64,000 nucleotides of DNA. Source: Phylloscopus collybita. Taxonomy: Eukaryota > Chordata > Aves > Passeriformes > Phylloscopidae. The notes beneath the pieces were generated by a model. The model made no database searches. It was given only the letters and a program-made list of their open reading frames with translations, and had not been told where the DNA came from. Positions 13,301 to 28,300 of this stretch are shown piece after piece. Numbering within the stretch: position 1 is the stretch's first letter; every line of letters starts with the position of its first letter. The position numbers and the translations under genes were made by a program. The stretch lies in contig JAJNNQ010000009.1 of NCBI GenBank assembly GCA_027886175.1, positions 15,597,501 to 15,661,500 on the forward strand. The letters run 5' to 3'.

Positions 13301-16300
13301 AGGGATATATTTCACTGCAGCACTTTGAACCTTCAACCTAATAACGCCAGTAAATTCAAACAAAAAGCATTATGGAATATTACAGTCAGGGATTTGAAAA
13401 TTTTTTGAAACGCTGGATTAAAAAAAATTTAAAAATTTCACTGATATTTTTTGGAATCAGCAACTGTTGTTATACTGAAGCACTGCAACTGAATTGAGAC
13501 TGCCACATCTTAGAAGGGCAAATCATTAAAAAGGAGTCTCACTAAAGCATGGGGGCTTGAAATACTTCTCTCCCTTCCCCTTCAGTTATACAGAGAAAGT
13601 GGAAATAGGTATTTTAATACCTGTGAAAATCAGATTTCACATGGCCTGTAAAGGCCACATACAGGCCTATAAAATAATTCCGTACTAAGTCAGTCTCAAA
13701 ACCAGAAATAACCAATAAAGCTTAGTTTCTGTGGTAGCATTCAGGAAAAAAAATCTGTTGCACATTTTACAAGGGTGTGTAGTGATAGGAGGAATGACTT
13801 TGAAGTGAAAGACTGTTGATTTACATTAGATGTAAGAAAGTTAGTTTTTCACAATGAGGATGACAAAGCACAGGCACAGGTTGCCCAGAAGAGGTATTTG
13901 ATGCCCCATCTCTGGAAGTACTGCAGGTCAGGATGGGGCTCTGAGCAATCTGATCTAGTTGAAGATGTCTGTCTTTACTGCAGGGGTGTTGAACTAGATG
14001 ACTTAAAAGCAAAATGTTAATTTTTTTGTCTAAATTACATATTTTGATGAATGCCTATACAGCATTAGAAGAGTTCTGTAGGAGGCAAGGGGGGCATATT
14101 CATATACAGGACTACAAAACCAGTAACTTAAGTTTTACTCACCGCTTGGCAAATACTGGCATCCCTGGTCTGAGTTATGCCTCCAATAAACACCACACAT
14201 GTCAGGAAAATATGAAAGCTCAAGTTAACTAACATATGCCAGCTTTTAACACTGATCCTGATCACACTGTTAAAAGAAACAAATTAGACAACATAAAACC
14301 CAGCTACATTACTGTTTTCAGAAACTAGTGAGATAATCTTGTGATAAATGACATGTAATTCCTGTTAATATGATTGTTTGACTACCACATACTCCATAAT
14401 CAAATACCATCTCTGGACTTTATCACAAGAAATTAAAACACCCGCCTATTACCAGCTTTATACATCTATTTGGGGCCAGCTTTAAAAATTTGAGAGTTCA
14501 AGCTTTCACATCAACAGAAATGTAAAAGGCTGAAGAGTTTGTTAAATTCTACCATTATTCCTGAATGGCCTCTTCTTTCATCATGAAGCAAAATGAAGAA
14601 TTAAAGGAGAAACATAGTTATGAGAGCTAAATTATTATACTCAAGGAAGATGAAATAGCTTCTTGCATAACTATTAGTTTCCATCATCAACAAATTTTAT
14701 AGGAAGAAACACTGAAAGCATATTACTATATCATGCTATAATAAAATAGAAAAGGTAGTCCTAAGCATGATCAAAGTCATTTTCTTACTCTGGTTATTTT
14801 GATTCCTACCTGTGATGGTATATGTAACTGACCATGATCATCAACAGGCACATCAGCAAAACCATGGCAGTGGCATAAATTACTGGATGCAGAAGATCAG
14901 CTGGTTGTGTATATAATTCAGCTCCAGTCAAGTCCTGACAACAAAAACAACAATAACATTAGTCCACTGTATCTATTTTTTGAGAGTGGGGAAACAACAA
15001 AAGGAACACCTTCTAGATGAAATGTCTTCCTTCCCTTCCCACCTGTCCCAAAACAACTCTCCAGTTATTTATTTGTTATTTTTGGGTTTCTTCTGAAATT
15101 ATGTGTTATTCTGGCTCACCTTTATAAATGCAGTCACAATTCTTATAGAACAGTTCAACTTCATATATTCTTGAAGATACAGAGAGGTCAGCAACTTATA
15201 GAAACACACCATTTTCTTAATCTTAAAATATCTATATGTGCAGACGTGGAATAACTGCGTGTTTTAGTTGTGAGTATCTTCTTTAACAGCCCAAAGAACA
15301 TCACAGGAAGTGCCCTCAGCAAGTCTGGAGATGATGTTATAGACTGGGGGACTGATGAACAGATTGGAGGATAATCAGAGGGATGTTGGTGAGATGGAGA
15401 AATGGGTTGACAAAACATCATGGAATTTAGGAAAGGAAAGTGTTAAAGGATCTGCATCTGGAATGGAATAACTCCATGCACATAAAAACAGAGGCTGGGC
15501 ATTGGACCAATTAGAAAACAACCTGAGTCAGTGACAGACAAAGGCCAACCACAAATCAGCAATGTCACCTGCAGCCCAAGGCCACGCTTTGCTGTGTGAG
15601 CACTGACACAGCAAGTGGGTGAACTGATCCTTCCCTTCTGCTGAGCACTGAGAGAGGCTCCCCAGCACTAGAAAGACACTGACATACTGGATGGAGCAAC
15701 TCTAACAGATCACCAGGATGATTAGCAGGCTGAAGCATAAAGTGTCTGAGACTGAAGAAGACGTCTTTTATCTTTAAGAAGAAAAGGAAGAGGGGAGAAA
15801 TCTCATTATTATATTAGACTACCTACTGGAATGGTATAAAGAAGACCAAGTCAAACTCTTTCAAATTCTTCGCGGAACTGAACCATCCACTAATGAAAGG
15901 AAACTGACAGTATCACCAACACAGAAAATTCTCATTAGATACAGGAGAAAAATTCTGAAGCGGTCACATACTGCCCAGAGAGACTGTGTCCCTGAAGATA
16001 CTCACAGCTTGACTGGATATGACCTGGAGCAGTAAGATTTCACTTTAAAGGCAGTCAAACTTTGAGCAGGTTAACTGGACCAAATGGCACCAGTTCCTAC
16101 CAGACTGTTATTCTATGATTACTGTTTGACCAGAACAGATAGCTGGTAACTCTAAAAGAACTCAACAGCTCTATAGCATCAATTAAATTTTCTGAATCCA
16201 CCCCAGAATGACATTTTCATTTACTCAAAAGAAGAAATAATTCTGCTTGGAAGCAGTTACAATTTACTAGAGTTCCAGGAGTGAGGAGGGGACACAGACA

Positions 16301-19300
16301 TAACATGACAACTCAAAAAAACCTCTAGTCGCCAGCACAAAATACATTAAATTTACTTAACTATGACTAGTGAAAAAAAATCTATTAAAAATAATTTTTT
16401 TGAATGGACAGGATATGGAAAGTCTCTCCCCTGTAATTCTCAGTGAGTCACTCTTAAACTTCTGGAGTTGGCAAAGTTCAAAAGTGTCTTGAGGAAAAGG
16501 AGAAAAAACCTAGCATTAAAAAAGAACAGTAGAAGATTAGGAGGAAGTTTTGAGAAAAAGCAGTGATATTTTTAAGCTTAAAATCAGTAATCTGACTTCA
16601 TGGACTGGTAAAGAGTTTTTGAATTGAGGCTTACAATTCAATTAGAGTCAACAGTCTCTTCACCATACCTTCAATTGTTCTTTCATCAGACTATAAATTC
16701 GTTATTCCTAACTAACTCAACAACCTCATTTCAAACTAATTTAATCAGGTTGTCAATTTGATTCTTACCTATTCGGTTTTCTTTGGCACCTGGAAAAGGA
16801 TCTTAAGAACTTATGCCTCAGGCAGACACTGTCATCTGATTTCAACACTCCCATGGCTAAAACACATGCAGCTGGGGATCCCTGAGAACTCACTGCTGTT
16901 ACAAGCATAAGCAAATCTTCTGACATACTTGGCCCATGAGTACCAGGCAACAGAAACTACAGGACAATTCTGGCTGCTGCTTCCAGACTGGTGTCAGGTA
17001 ACAAGATCTCATGTATGGATCCATGTAAATTTCAAGAACGAGAGCAACAGAATCACAAGATTTGAAATAATCTTCTAAAACATCTGAGGAAACTCAGTAT
17101 ATGCCTTGCCTAGTTAGCCAAGGCCTTGACCCAATAACCAACGGAATAAATCTGTGGAATTCCTTATCCATTGCACTAACATTTTTCATCAGACCTAGGA
17201 AAAAGAGTAAGGGGAGTTAATGTTATTTCTAAATATAGCTAAACTGATCCTCAATAATTATTAAATAAAAAAGAATGCTAGTACAGTAACAGTAGAGATG
17301 GCCTTAAGAATACTGGGGGGTTTATAGTTAATTAGCAGAACTCCGGTTTCATCTCAACCACTATTGCTAGGTTTTTCCCCTCTGTACAGCCTGTAATAAT
17401 GAGTTTTCAGCTGAGTCATCTGCTTATCTCTTCTATTATTAAACAGTGGTGAAGATAATCTTCGAATAAATACAAAGTTTTACAAGTGCATCTGCCTAAA
17501 TCACTAGATCAGAAAACCAGGCATTCAGTGATGTGTTTCCTTTCCTTTAAGAGGACTTTACATTATGCTCTGATATGTACGAAGAGGGTCAGTACACTAC
17601 AAATTCCTTTCTTCTACACATATACCTACTAAAGTAGATTAAAATAGAGTGAAAGAGCTCTGGTTAAGTCATTCACCATCCAGCCAGGATGATGAACCAT
17701 CACGTTCAGGTTCCTCCTGCCACTGGTGTTTCATGTATTTGATATTATAATGACAACTGCTGGATTAAAGAGCAAACTTCCAAAACCGAAACCTAAAGAA
17801 CTTCCTCTGAGCTAAAATCAGAACCAGACTTTCACAACATGATTGGAGTCTAGAAATTAAATAGGCTATTATGGCTTTTTTGGTTAATATATGGATAGGC
17901 ATTATGAAAACATTTTTTTGCAGCACTTTACCATCCAGAGTTTCTGCAATGTATTATCTGTGTGTAAAGAACATCTGTCAGGTGAGTATTATTCTGTGCC
18001 CCTTCACCTACCCCCTCTCTGCAGTCTCCACAGTCTAACATTTTGGAAAGTGGCTAAATATTTAAGGAATACCAGTTTTGACCAAATATACAACAAGAGC
18101 TACTGACAGAAAAGGAAGAAAGCTACCCCTTTCTCTAACCTGATTTCTGATTGTCAGCAGTTCCCTCTACAATTCACAAGAGGATATTCATATAATCTTA
18201 CCATGCATTAATTCAGAAACAGTCTTTATAGAAACAGATTGACCATGCTTTTCATTTTTCTTCCTCCAGGTGACAGAAATGTGACCAATTTAAAGCATAA
18301 TCTCTCTTTACATGCATATTATACATACAAATGAAGTTTAATACCGTTTTAAAAAATGCTGTTAAATTTTAGGAAAGGATTATATATTTTTAAAATATCA
18401 AAGAAAGGAACACTACTTGTAAAAGTTTACTTGATTGCAAAAGTTTAAAGTAATTTAAAACAATACTCTCAAAGGTAAAGTGGAAAGTTGCTCTCTTTGA
18501 GCTCTTTTAAAAAGCTTGGCATGTAAATCAATTTCACGTAAGTTTAGCTTGGTAATTACCATTTAATTCTCTTCAGAGGAAGATTTTTGAAAATCTGAGT
18601 TGCTAAAGAAAATATCAACTTCTAATCCACTAATCATCATAAAAGGAGTCCTCTTTCTTCCATGTATGATTACATATAAATATATATTTAATTCCAGAAC
18701 ACATTAACTGCCGCAAAACCCATACCAAATTTACATTTAACAGTATTTCCTAAACCTCATAATATTTTGCTCAGCTTACCACCAGCCCACCCTATTTATG
18801 TACCATATTTTATAATTTAGCATCTGTAGGGATTACTGACAGGCAGGGTAGCAGTCACCATCTATAAAAAGGGAAGCTTCCCAGGCCAGATTCTGAAATT
18901 AAGAATTCTGAGAGTAGAGAAAGAAGAAATTCAGCTTCACAACTGAAGAGCACTAAAAAAAAGTGTCTCTTCTATCACCATATTTCAGAACTCGTTAACC
19001 ATTTTATTGATAAAGAGTATGCTTAGACTAGATTATAGATACTATTTTTCAGCAGTATTTCAAAAATATTTTTCATAGTTACTAAGTGTTTTGATCTTTT
19101 TTCCATTTCCACTGATGCCTTCTGGTAACAGACCTACATACTAGTGAGTAAAGAGTTAATTTGGAAAGAAATTCAAAAGTCTTTGGCTATGGATCACAGA
19201 AAAAAATACCTGGGAAAACACTCTTGGTCAACTGACAAAGTCAACAAATCTAACACAGAGAAGATAGTTTAAAATAAAGAGCAGTAACAGTTGAAGATAA

Positions 19301-22300
19301 CCTATCATTATTAGACTAAAGTTTATGAAAGCTAATTTGATAAAGTAACTCATTAAAATGTCTTCCTATAATATAGTACTTTGCATATGAAAATTATTTT
19401 TCCTAGTATCTCCAGTTGTTTATTAATTATTTATTACCCAATTAATTACACTTCGATAGATTTCCACTTAAACCTCATCTTACCTCAACATTTACATCAA
19501 CAAAAATAAAAACTAAAGATGTATTTATTAAAATGTCTATTAAGATGTCTAGTTTATGTGAAATGGAGTGTGGGAATGTTTGTTTTCCTTAACGCAAGGA
19601 AAAAACCAAACAGAATTCTATCTTGAAACATCTTTAAGTTCCGTAAAGAAACCAAATTCATAAGTGTCATACCATTAAAACAGCATAGTTGCTGAGGGAG
19701 TAGCACTGAATGGTCGTAACATTTTCATCAGACAGAAGGATGCGACACCCATCAGATTTCCATCCCCCTTGTCCGTTCAGGAGGTCGAAGTCCCACTGAG
19801 CTGCAACAGCATCTGCTCCGTGTGCAATCCGCCGCAGCGTCACATTGATGGGAGCGTGGTGACCGGCTACGTTCACTCCGTCTGTTACAAAGGAAATGCA
19901 TTCGCACATCCATTTCTCATGATGTAACACATTAGATGCTAAAACCTTCTACTGGATACACGCTAATCAAAACAAGGGAGTCAAAACTGTTTACTAAAGA
20001 TCATAGAAAAGTAACAATAAAAACTAACCTATTTTGGTAAGAATAACTGGAGTTACAACTGTACGACGTTTCCCATCGTCAGCCAGATTTGTTGAATTTC
20101 CTGTTGCTGGGAAAAGCTTTCCATTGCGAAATGCAATGAGCTGAAGCTTGTAGACAGATTCATCTGCTGGTCTGATTTCTCTTTTTTGTTTTTGGGTGAA
20201 AAGGGAAGCTGGCAACTGGATAGAGGCCTCTACAATTGTGTTCTAGAAACAAACAGATTTTTTCAGTTCTGAAGAGAAAATTATGTTCAGAGATTAAATT
20301 AGCAACTTCTCTATATGTACAGAGTCAGAGATGAATGCATTTAGCAGACTATGTATCGTGACCAAACTATTTGACAGTGTTTCCAAGTAATCCAGGATAA
20401 AATAGCTTAATCAGATTATTAAAGTCTTAAAACATTTCTTAAAAGAAAAAAAAAGTTAAGATTCTGCAGTTACCTTACTTCCTACAGAGAGTAAAGTTAA
20501 AATTGGTATCAGTAAAGCATTAGAAGAGGTTTTCCAGATTAGGCTACTAGTAACTAGAAGCAGCAACCAACACAGAGAGAAATGCTGCAATTGTGCACTA
20601 GCACCATTCAAAACAAAATGCTGTGTACAAACAGGGTGGTTTTACCTGTATACAAACAACACTTGAGTGAGAAGCATGCATATAATTTCATAGAATTACA
20701 TAAGTATAAATTGTAATATATGTCCTGCAGTGACAGTCAAGCAAGTTAAGTGCTAAAGGCAAAGTGGTAAATTGGGGAATATAACTGAAAAAATACTTTT
20801 ATGGAATATGAGGAAATGTTTCCATTTTATACACACCCACATATATATGTAATATAGGGGTGTGCGTGTGTATAAGCACATGCACACACAAAATTAATCT
20901 CTCAGGTCCATCTTCTATTTCATGCCTAATTACAGTATTACTCTGAGCAGAATATTTCACATTTTTAAGGAGACTACTAATGTCTGATCTCATACGTAAT
21001 GAAGGTGAAAATGCAGAAAAATAAAGATGTATTATTACAAACTTGGAAGTGTCTCAATTTCCATCCTTGCGAAAAAGTCTGAAAGGATCTTTCAACTTAT
21101 GAAGTTACAATGAAGAAAACCACAACTACCTATTAAAAGTTGTGTCCATTAAAACTATTATTTTATAATCAAGCTTTATTATCCTTTATCCCTTTAATTC
21201 TTCTCACAGTCATTTTAGATTACACAAAAATGCTATTTTAAACTTAGAAATAAATAACAATAAACTTGCTTGCCAAATTATTCATATGTATTATTACAAA
21301 GACAGTAGGGAAACCAAGAGCATCCTACCTTTAAAGCCAGGCTTGACAGTGTATTTGAAACGTTGCACTTAAAGCTTAATTGTTTATCTAGATTTCCATC
21401 TGGGTCTCTTCTCCCAAAATCACTCAGTCCTGTACGGTCTGATGTAGCCACTTTCTGAAATACGGTGCAAGTCATCCCAGTGAAACCAGCAGCCTTTATT
21501 ACATAGGCCTCAAGAGCAATATTTGGAGAATACTGTGACAACAAAAATCAAACATGAAATGGTTTTATACACCACAGACAGGATAATAAATAATCTTAAA
21601 GAGATTCTCTGCCTTCACAGAAAAACACATCCGGAAAACCATCTTGGTTTATCTGCCAGGTTTAAATCTTTTCAGAGCATTGCTCTACTCCCTTCAGAAA
21701 TAATAGGCATTTCAGATAATGCCAGCATCTATTAAGGAAAAACAAAAAGGTATTCAAATTCAAGAGTGAGCAAAGTGTCCTCTAAATAAATAAATAAATT
21801 CATGCTTACAGTAGAATAAACTTGAGCTCCATTTGCAAGCCGATACATAGCAATTTTCTGTAGACACTGTACAATTCTGGTGCAAGCCTTGGCTTCCCTT
21901 TGTGCCATCCACAGAACACGTTCATCAGCCAACATAATGTTACTTGCTATGTCCACCATGACGTCGCCAAGCTAACATGGAAGAGAAGTAAGACTCCTTT
22001 ACAGGTATGAAAGCATCCAGCAGGTAGGCTGAATACCAGAAAATACAAAGTGAGTCGGAGGCACATAAAGCACAAGGAAAATGGTTGCTCCTCTTCCAAT
22101 CACCTCATCACATTGAGATACTGAAATACTCTGACTAGGACATTTACCCCCACTAAAGAAAAATGTCATGCCAATAGAATTAGTCTGTTTATATTGTACT
22201 TAAGAAAAAAACACATGACAAATATTTTATTAGAAGGTAAGTGTGCAATACTCCACTTTCTACAGTACTAATTGCTTAAGAGGACTATTTACAATCATCT

Positions 22301-25300
22301 TGGAAACTAAAACTATCAACTATAATACAGTTTGCATGTATAATAGAAGACAATAGGAAAAGACTAAAACAGGCAAAAATTAGCATACAACCCTTCTGTT
22401 TTGCTTCCTTTTAGCAAGTTAAACATTTTTTATTACTTTCTTATTTGCCTTCAAATTTGCATGACCTGTTTTAGGTCACAGGTTTACATGAGAGAGACAG
22501 TAAACACCCATCGGTACCAGTGCTGCTTTCAAACCATCAGTTACATTGTTTTAAGTTCACAGTCCTCACCCTGCCTTCTGTATGAAAAACAAATACAAAC
22601 TATAAAGGAAACTTATTTATTTAGGCCATTTTACCAAAAATAATGAGCACCTACATTGGCAACATTGTAGTTCCACCATGTTCTTTGTGCTTTATGCTCC
22701 ATATAAGGAGCAGTGACAAATACTGGACCAAAAGGAAAGGTGAGTATAATTTTTTAGTTGAATTGACTGAAATGCAATTCACAGTGCCTAAATTTAGGGA
22801 CTGGAATTTTCTGCTGGAAGAGAGAAAGGGTAGGGTAAAGAAGGCACCTCCTTTACTATGCAGGCTTCGCAATTTTTTTTTCAGAATATTACTAATAATA
22901 ACAAGAGATTATTAGTTTATATTAATATATTAATAATATAATTAATATAACAAGTTATTATTACTAATAATAACAAGAGAACACAATCATTTGCTCTTCT
23001 TTTATGAAATCTTTAAATATAAAGGCAAGAATTGAAATATAAAAGTATTTATTATTTTGAGAAGTGGCTCTCTTAGGAACAGAAGTTACAATCAGTAAAA
23101 ATTCTTAACTAACACAGAGCCTTAAGCAGCATTTGCAGGCTGTAGTCCTTTCATTAAATCTTCAACAACAAAGTTAAATTAATTGAAACTGCTTATCATG
23201 ACTTATTACTACTGGTAATAAATAGTAACAAGTTTCACACATCAACAAACGGTAATTTTAGAATAAACCAGCAGTGTTAATATCCTCAACTCACAGAATT
23301 CAAGTTGCTTCATACTTTTAAAATATATTACACATTATTCTTTCTCCTACTTATCAAGGCATGAACAAATTTTTCCAGCTATATACTAACTTAAGACAAT
23401 CTGCCAAGAACTTTCTGAACATTTGTCTTGTTGCTTCTGACATGAAAGAACTATTAAATGAACCTGTTAATTATCTATTGTACTAATCTTACAGAATAGC
23501 CACTTTAGCACAAACTAGGGAACAAATAAGAAAATGATGTAAGCGAATGAATATGAATAAGAGAGTCAAGAGCAAGATTGTAGAGTAATAACCTGGTAAG
23601 AAGTCAAGCCTTATTAATAGCTACTAAAATTTTTACATGAAATTGCACTCATCTTCCTTAAATATACCAGCACATCATATGCTGGCTTTAAAACAAATCC
23701 ATTGAGAAAAAAAAACAAACCAAAAAAAAAACCAAAAACGTTGCCAAAGATGAAAATCCTCTAAGGAATTCTGAAAAAAATGTAGAACCAGCATTTATGG
23801 TTTGCTGGGGGGTGGACAGGGAAAATTTGGCTTTTTGTTTTTTAGCACGAGTTTAAACTCGAGGCATTGTGGTCTCCAACTTCCCAACATGCACTGTACA
23901 GTGAGATCAATATAACCTCTGTTCAGCAGTGAAACAGAGAGTTTCTACCCACTGGTGGGACTATTCAACTACTTGCATTTTTCTCCCCAAAAATGAGCGT
24001 TCTCTAAGATTTTGTTTTAATGTCTTATGTTATATCCTGCAAGGCAGAGGAGTACTGAAAACCTTAGAGATATGGCTCAATATTGAATAAAGACAGTCTA
24101 TCACGGTGGAAGGGGAGAAGGTAAGTCTCGTTTTATTCATTATTGAGAGGATCTCTGAGGCTTTCATTATTTGTGTTTTTAGATAAGAACATACCAATGA
24201 AAACCTGTGTGACCCACTCCATATTAAATAAAAACAGACTTACTGTACCTATCTCCCTGCTCCAGTGCTGACCAGAGGTGTTACTCACATTACAGGTCCA
24301 GTGAATGCTGGATCATCTCAGCGCGAATGCAAAGTCTGTGACCATGGGTCAGCAACTTCAGGGACCTACTAAACAAACAAAAACATGGAATAGAATCTGA
24401 CAATCCACTAACTCAGTGCCTGCATCTAATGTTGGGAAGATTTCACTGCTCAGAATACTTAAGGACAAACACTTTGATTATCTTTAAAGTGATGGCAAAT
24501 TATCCAGTTACCTCTTTATATTTTTCAGCAAATCTTCCAAATTTCTCTATCATTTCAGCCACAAAAATAACATCCATTTTATCAGAAAAATTTGCTGCTT
24601 CAACTGTGTATGCCAAGAGCTGTCTTGCTGTTGCCACTGCATTAGTGAGGTTGAGCGGCATCTACACAGAGAACAAACATGAGCATTTGAAAAAGGACAA
24701 GACAGGACAACATTTCACCAAATAAGCATTGATCCAAAGAGGAAAGCAATTCTCACAGGGATCACAGTGTTTCAAGTAGCTAAGGACCACCTTTGCTTAT
24801 CTGTAAGCAAAAACATTTGCTACAAGCCAGAGAACTACTGTTTGTACTGGCAGCCAGCAACTGGGTTTTGTGCTGCTGTCCTAGAAGGCAAAGAGGTATT
24901 GCACCAAAAAGGAGAAAAATCCCCCAAAACAGTACTGTCAACAGCTTATTTTCATTTTCACCAAAGCCAAGGCATGACAACACAAAGCTCTTTAAAATAC
25001 AGCATTTTATAGCAAGAGAAGCCAAAACCAATTCAAACAAACAAGTGCCACAGCATTCACTCTCAATTCTGTAATTATAGGAAGCACTTGGAATGGCATA
25101 CACACACAAAAAAAAAACAAGACAGATCTTGCTGTGACAAAGGTCATGATTTCACTCCTGAAACAAACCCCATGCTGCAAAATTCCTCACTAAATAATAC
25201 ATAACATCAACATGCCTGAGCCAGCAGGGATCAAAAATGGGAAATTTTACATAGTACAGTGGAAAGCAGTGCTAATGTTATCATTTGGTGTGGAGGTATC

Positions 25301-28300
25301 TAATCTGCCCTACTGAATTCGAAAAGTGCTACATAAGCACAGCTATATATTTGTCCTTGCCAGTCTTAGTACTTGTACATAAATTTGAATGAGACTAATG
25401 AAAGTTAATTTTTTGTCAATATGCTAAAAGTCATGCATTTAAAGTGCAAATAAAGTTCAAAGTCATAACACAAACTGAACAAAGTCAACTCTCAAATTCA
25501 GACACTCTATATAATTTCTTTGAACTTTCTCTTTAATCATGAATTTCTTTTCACCTAAAACTGTACTTGTTCAATACACAAACAAGAACAGTGGAATATG
25601 AGTGCTCTTGTAGAATGTTAAAAAGGTTTTATTTCATTTTACATGTGAACTTGTACTTGATTTAAATTGTTTGGCCAAGTTCTGGTGTTCAAAACAGCTC
25701 AACTACCTTTTGTTCAAAGGCAATAAACATGCTTGTAATATGATTACATTTAAAATTAGCCAAGACAAGAAAGTTCTCTGCAGAATACTCTCTCTCTGCT
25801 AAAAATTCCAGACGTACTACACATAAAAAGAAGGCAACTTTCGTAAGTAAAAACAACTCCCACACCCTAAACATCTCCCTTCTCCCTTTAAAAAAATTCA
25901 GCATAGAATACCTGTGTACATTTATTTTTGAGTAGATAATAGGAAGTTATCTACTTCACACATGAAAGTTATTGTTTTGCTTTTCTGAAGATACCAGTCT
26001 GATGTTTACATTTTAAACTTCCTAACACAAAGTTGGCAACATTTTTCCACAACCTGAAAATGTTGGCTAACCAAAAGTAGTTATAACAAGCTTTAGTTAT
26101 CTAGGCTCTTGAGCAGCTGGGATACAGTACATAGGCAGGAATGGCATTGAGTTGTCACAGGCCTTGCAGAAAAATGTAAATTCCCAGGTGAGAAAAAAGC
26201 AAACCAGCAGCATCAAAACTCTATTTAAGCTAACACTCAACCCTTCTGTGTCACGGAAAAGGATAAAGTGACCTCCAGCATCATCTCTCTCCTGTTAACC
26301 AGTCTTTAAGAAAGAACACTCTTCATTTGAGCCCTCAAACCTGTTTCATGTGACCAAGCCATGCCACACACCTCTAGTGCTAGGAATATAAAGCAGTAAA
26401 GCATAAGAGTTTTGTCAACCTCTAAGTTTATCTTGGGCCAAAACAGGCATTCCCTTTCTTTCCTTCTCACCCCTGCCATCTTTATTGGCCCATGCTCAGG
26501 GATCCTCAGGGAACCAGAGCAAGAGAAGAAAAAAACTTGGGTCAGCTTTTTTGTGTCAGCTGTGTTAACAAGTACCTGAACGCAGAAGGGAGCAAGTCAG
26601 CCCATCTTACATAACAGGCAGTACAAATCTTTTGCCTCAAACTGAAGTTAGCCCAATCAACTGGAGATTCCAATCAATCAAGATTTCACTGTGTGTATAA
26701 ATCCCAAGGGGAAAATAACAGTTTGGATCTGATTGTCCCAGCTAGGGGCTAAGGTGCTTCAGACAGGTAGTGTGAAGTCTTCCCTAAGATGTGAGATTAA
26801 CTGGAAACTCCAAACCCACACAACATGTAGAAATCCTACCCTGGGCTCAGACAAGCATCATGGCCCCATGTTAAATTTAAGTGGTGCTTAAACATCATCA
26901 AGTCCAGTGACCAAGCGTTTTTTAAAAAACAAATGAAAAACTAACCACCAAACCAACTCCAAAACACCACACCAAAAACTAACCACCAAACCAACTCTAA
27001 AACACCACACCAAAAACAATCTCATATTTCCCTGGTTTGACCTGTTGCATCCATAGTGATCTGACTGCAGGAGTTGGAAAACAAGCTTAAACCAGAAGTT
27101 CAAAGCTTTACGGAGTAATTTCCAACACAGTAACTATACAGACAAGGTTGGGAACATCACTGCAGAATAGCAGTTGTGGAAGTGGGCATTAACTACATAA
27201 ACCTCAAAAGGAACTTGGAGCTGAATATTTTTTTTTCATAGCTACAATTTAAATTCTAGAACACTCTCTTGGATCCTGGTAAGTGCTACCAGATAAAGAA
27301 GCCCAGTTAGTACTCCCTATTTTCATTACTTAACTCTTATCAATCACACCAAATCTATCAAAAGTTTAGAGCAACAAAGGTAGCATCTCTACTGCTATAA
27401 TGAAAAGAGCTGTTCTCCATTACAGATTAAGCCTGCCTTACAGGGCATCCAGTTGACAAAAATAATCATGATCAAACCACTCTTTTATACTTTAGATAAG
27501 TACAAAGAATAAAATTTTCCTTGCACTTTCAATCTAGAGGCATTCAAAACAGATACTAAACCAAGCTTTTAACCTAAACCTACAAGTTCCAGCATTGCAC
27601 TCAGAGGCGTGTCCACCATAACCTATCTAGACCACCAGTATTTCCAGCTTAAAGAAGATAAAGGATCTCCTGAGTTTTTATTTTCATTAATTATATTTTC
27701 ATAATTTGGCTTTACAGAAATGCACAAATTACCTGATTGAACATATAAAGAACTCGAGTCACATCATTTGCATACTGGCACCTGGAGTAGTCCTCATCTG
27801 CCCAGTACCCTCCCCTGTCGCATCTGCGCCAGGCTCTTCTCTCATCTTGTGAGTTGCCAGGATATATCCCACTGCCAGCAGAATAACGTGTACACAGCAG
27901 GTATGCTGTGATGCCTGCCAATGTTCTGGGCCACCTGGGGAGTCAAAAGGAAAAAAAAACACCTCACATTTAGACAAATTTACATGACAAGTAAATAAAA
28001 GGATTAGGCACTACAACATGAAATAAAGAGACACTCAAAACTAAGCATCTCTAAACTATTTAAAGGGCCACCTTGGCTCATCTTCAGTATTTTCAAGCTG
28101 TTCATATTTGTGTCTATTAACAAAATGAGTTCTAATGCTAGCATGCTTTTTCTGAATTCTTTCATGAGGTTTCAGGTGGAAAGAGGAAGATGCTTATAAA
28201 ACAACTAAAAATAGTTTACAGTTTTCTGATAAAAAAACCCTTGCCTACTTCATGAAAAATTCCCTGTTAACACTATAAAAACAAGTTGTTACTCACTTTC

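Larger units (their letters stand above)
21972..24511 (-). other. ADGRA3 intron 10 (2540 bp)
   Basis: A GT-AG intron, phase 0. It contains a 21-bp direct repeat around an AT palindrome (22888-22980) and an A/C-rich tract (23707-23739). Nothing else is recognised. Confidence 0.92.

Noticed and set aside
24767..25109. Three overlapping ORFs of 81-109 codons on both strands in intron 9
   Set aside because: No recognisable protein features and no splice or promoter context. A local dearth of stops by chance or an unknown old repeat.
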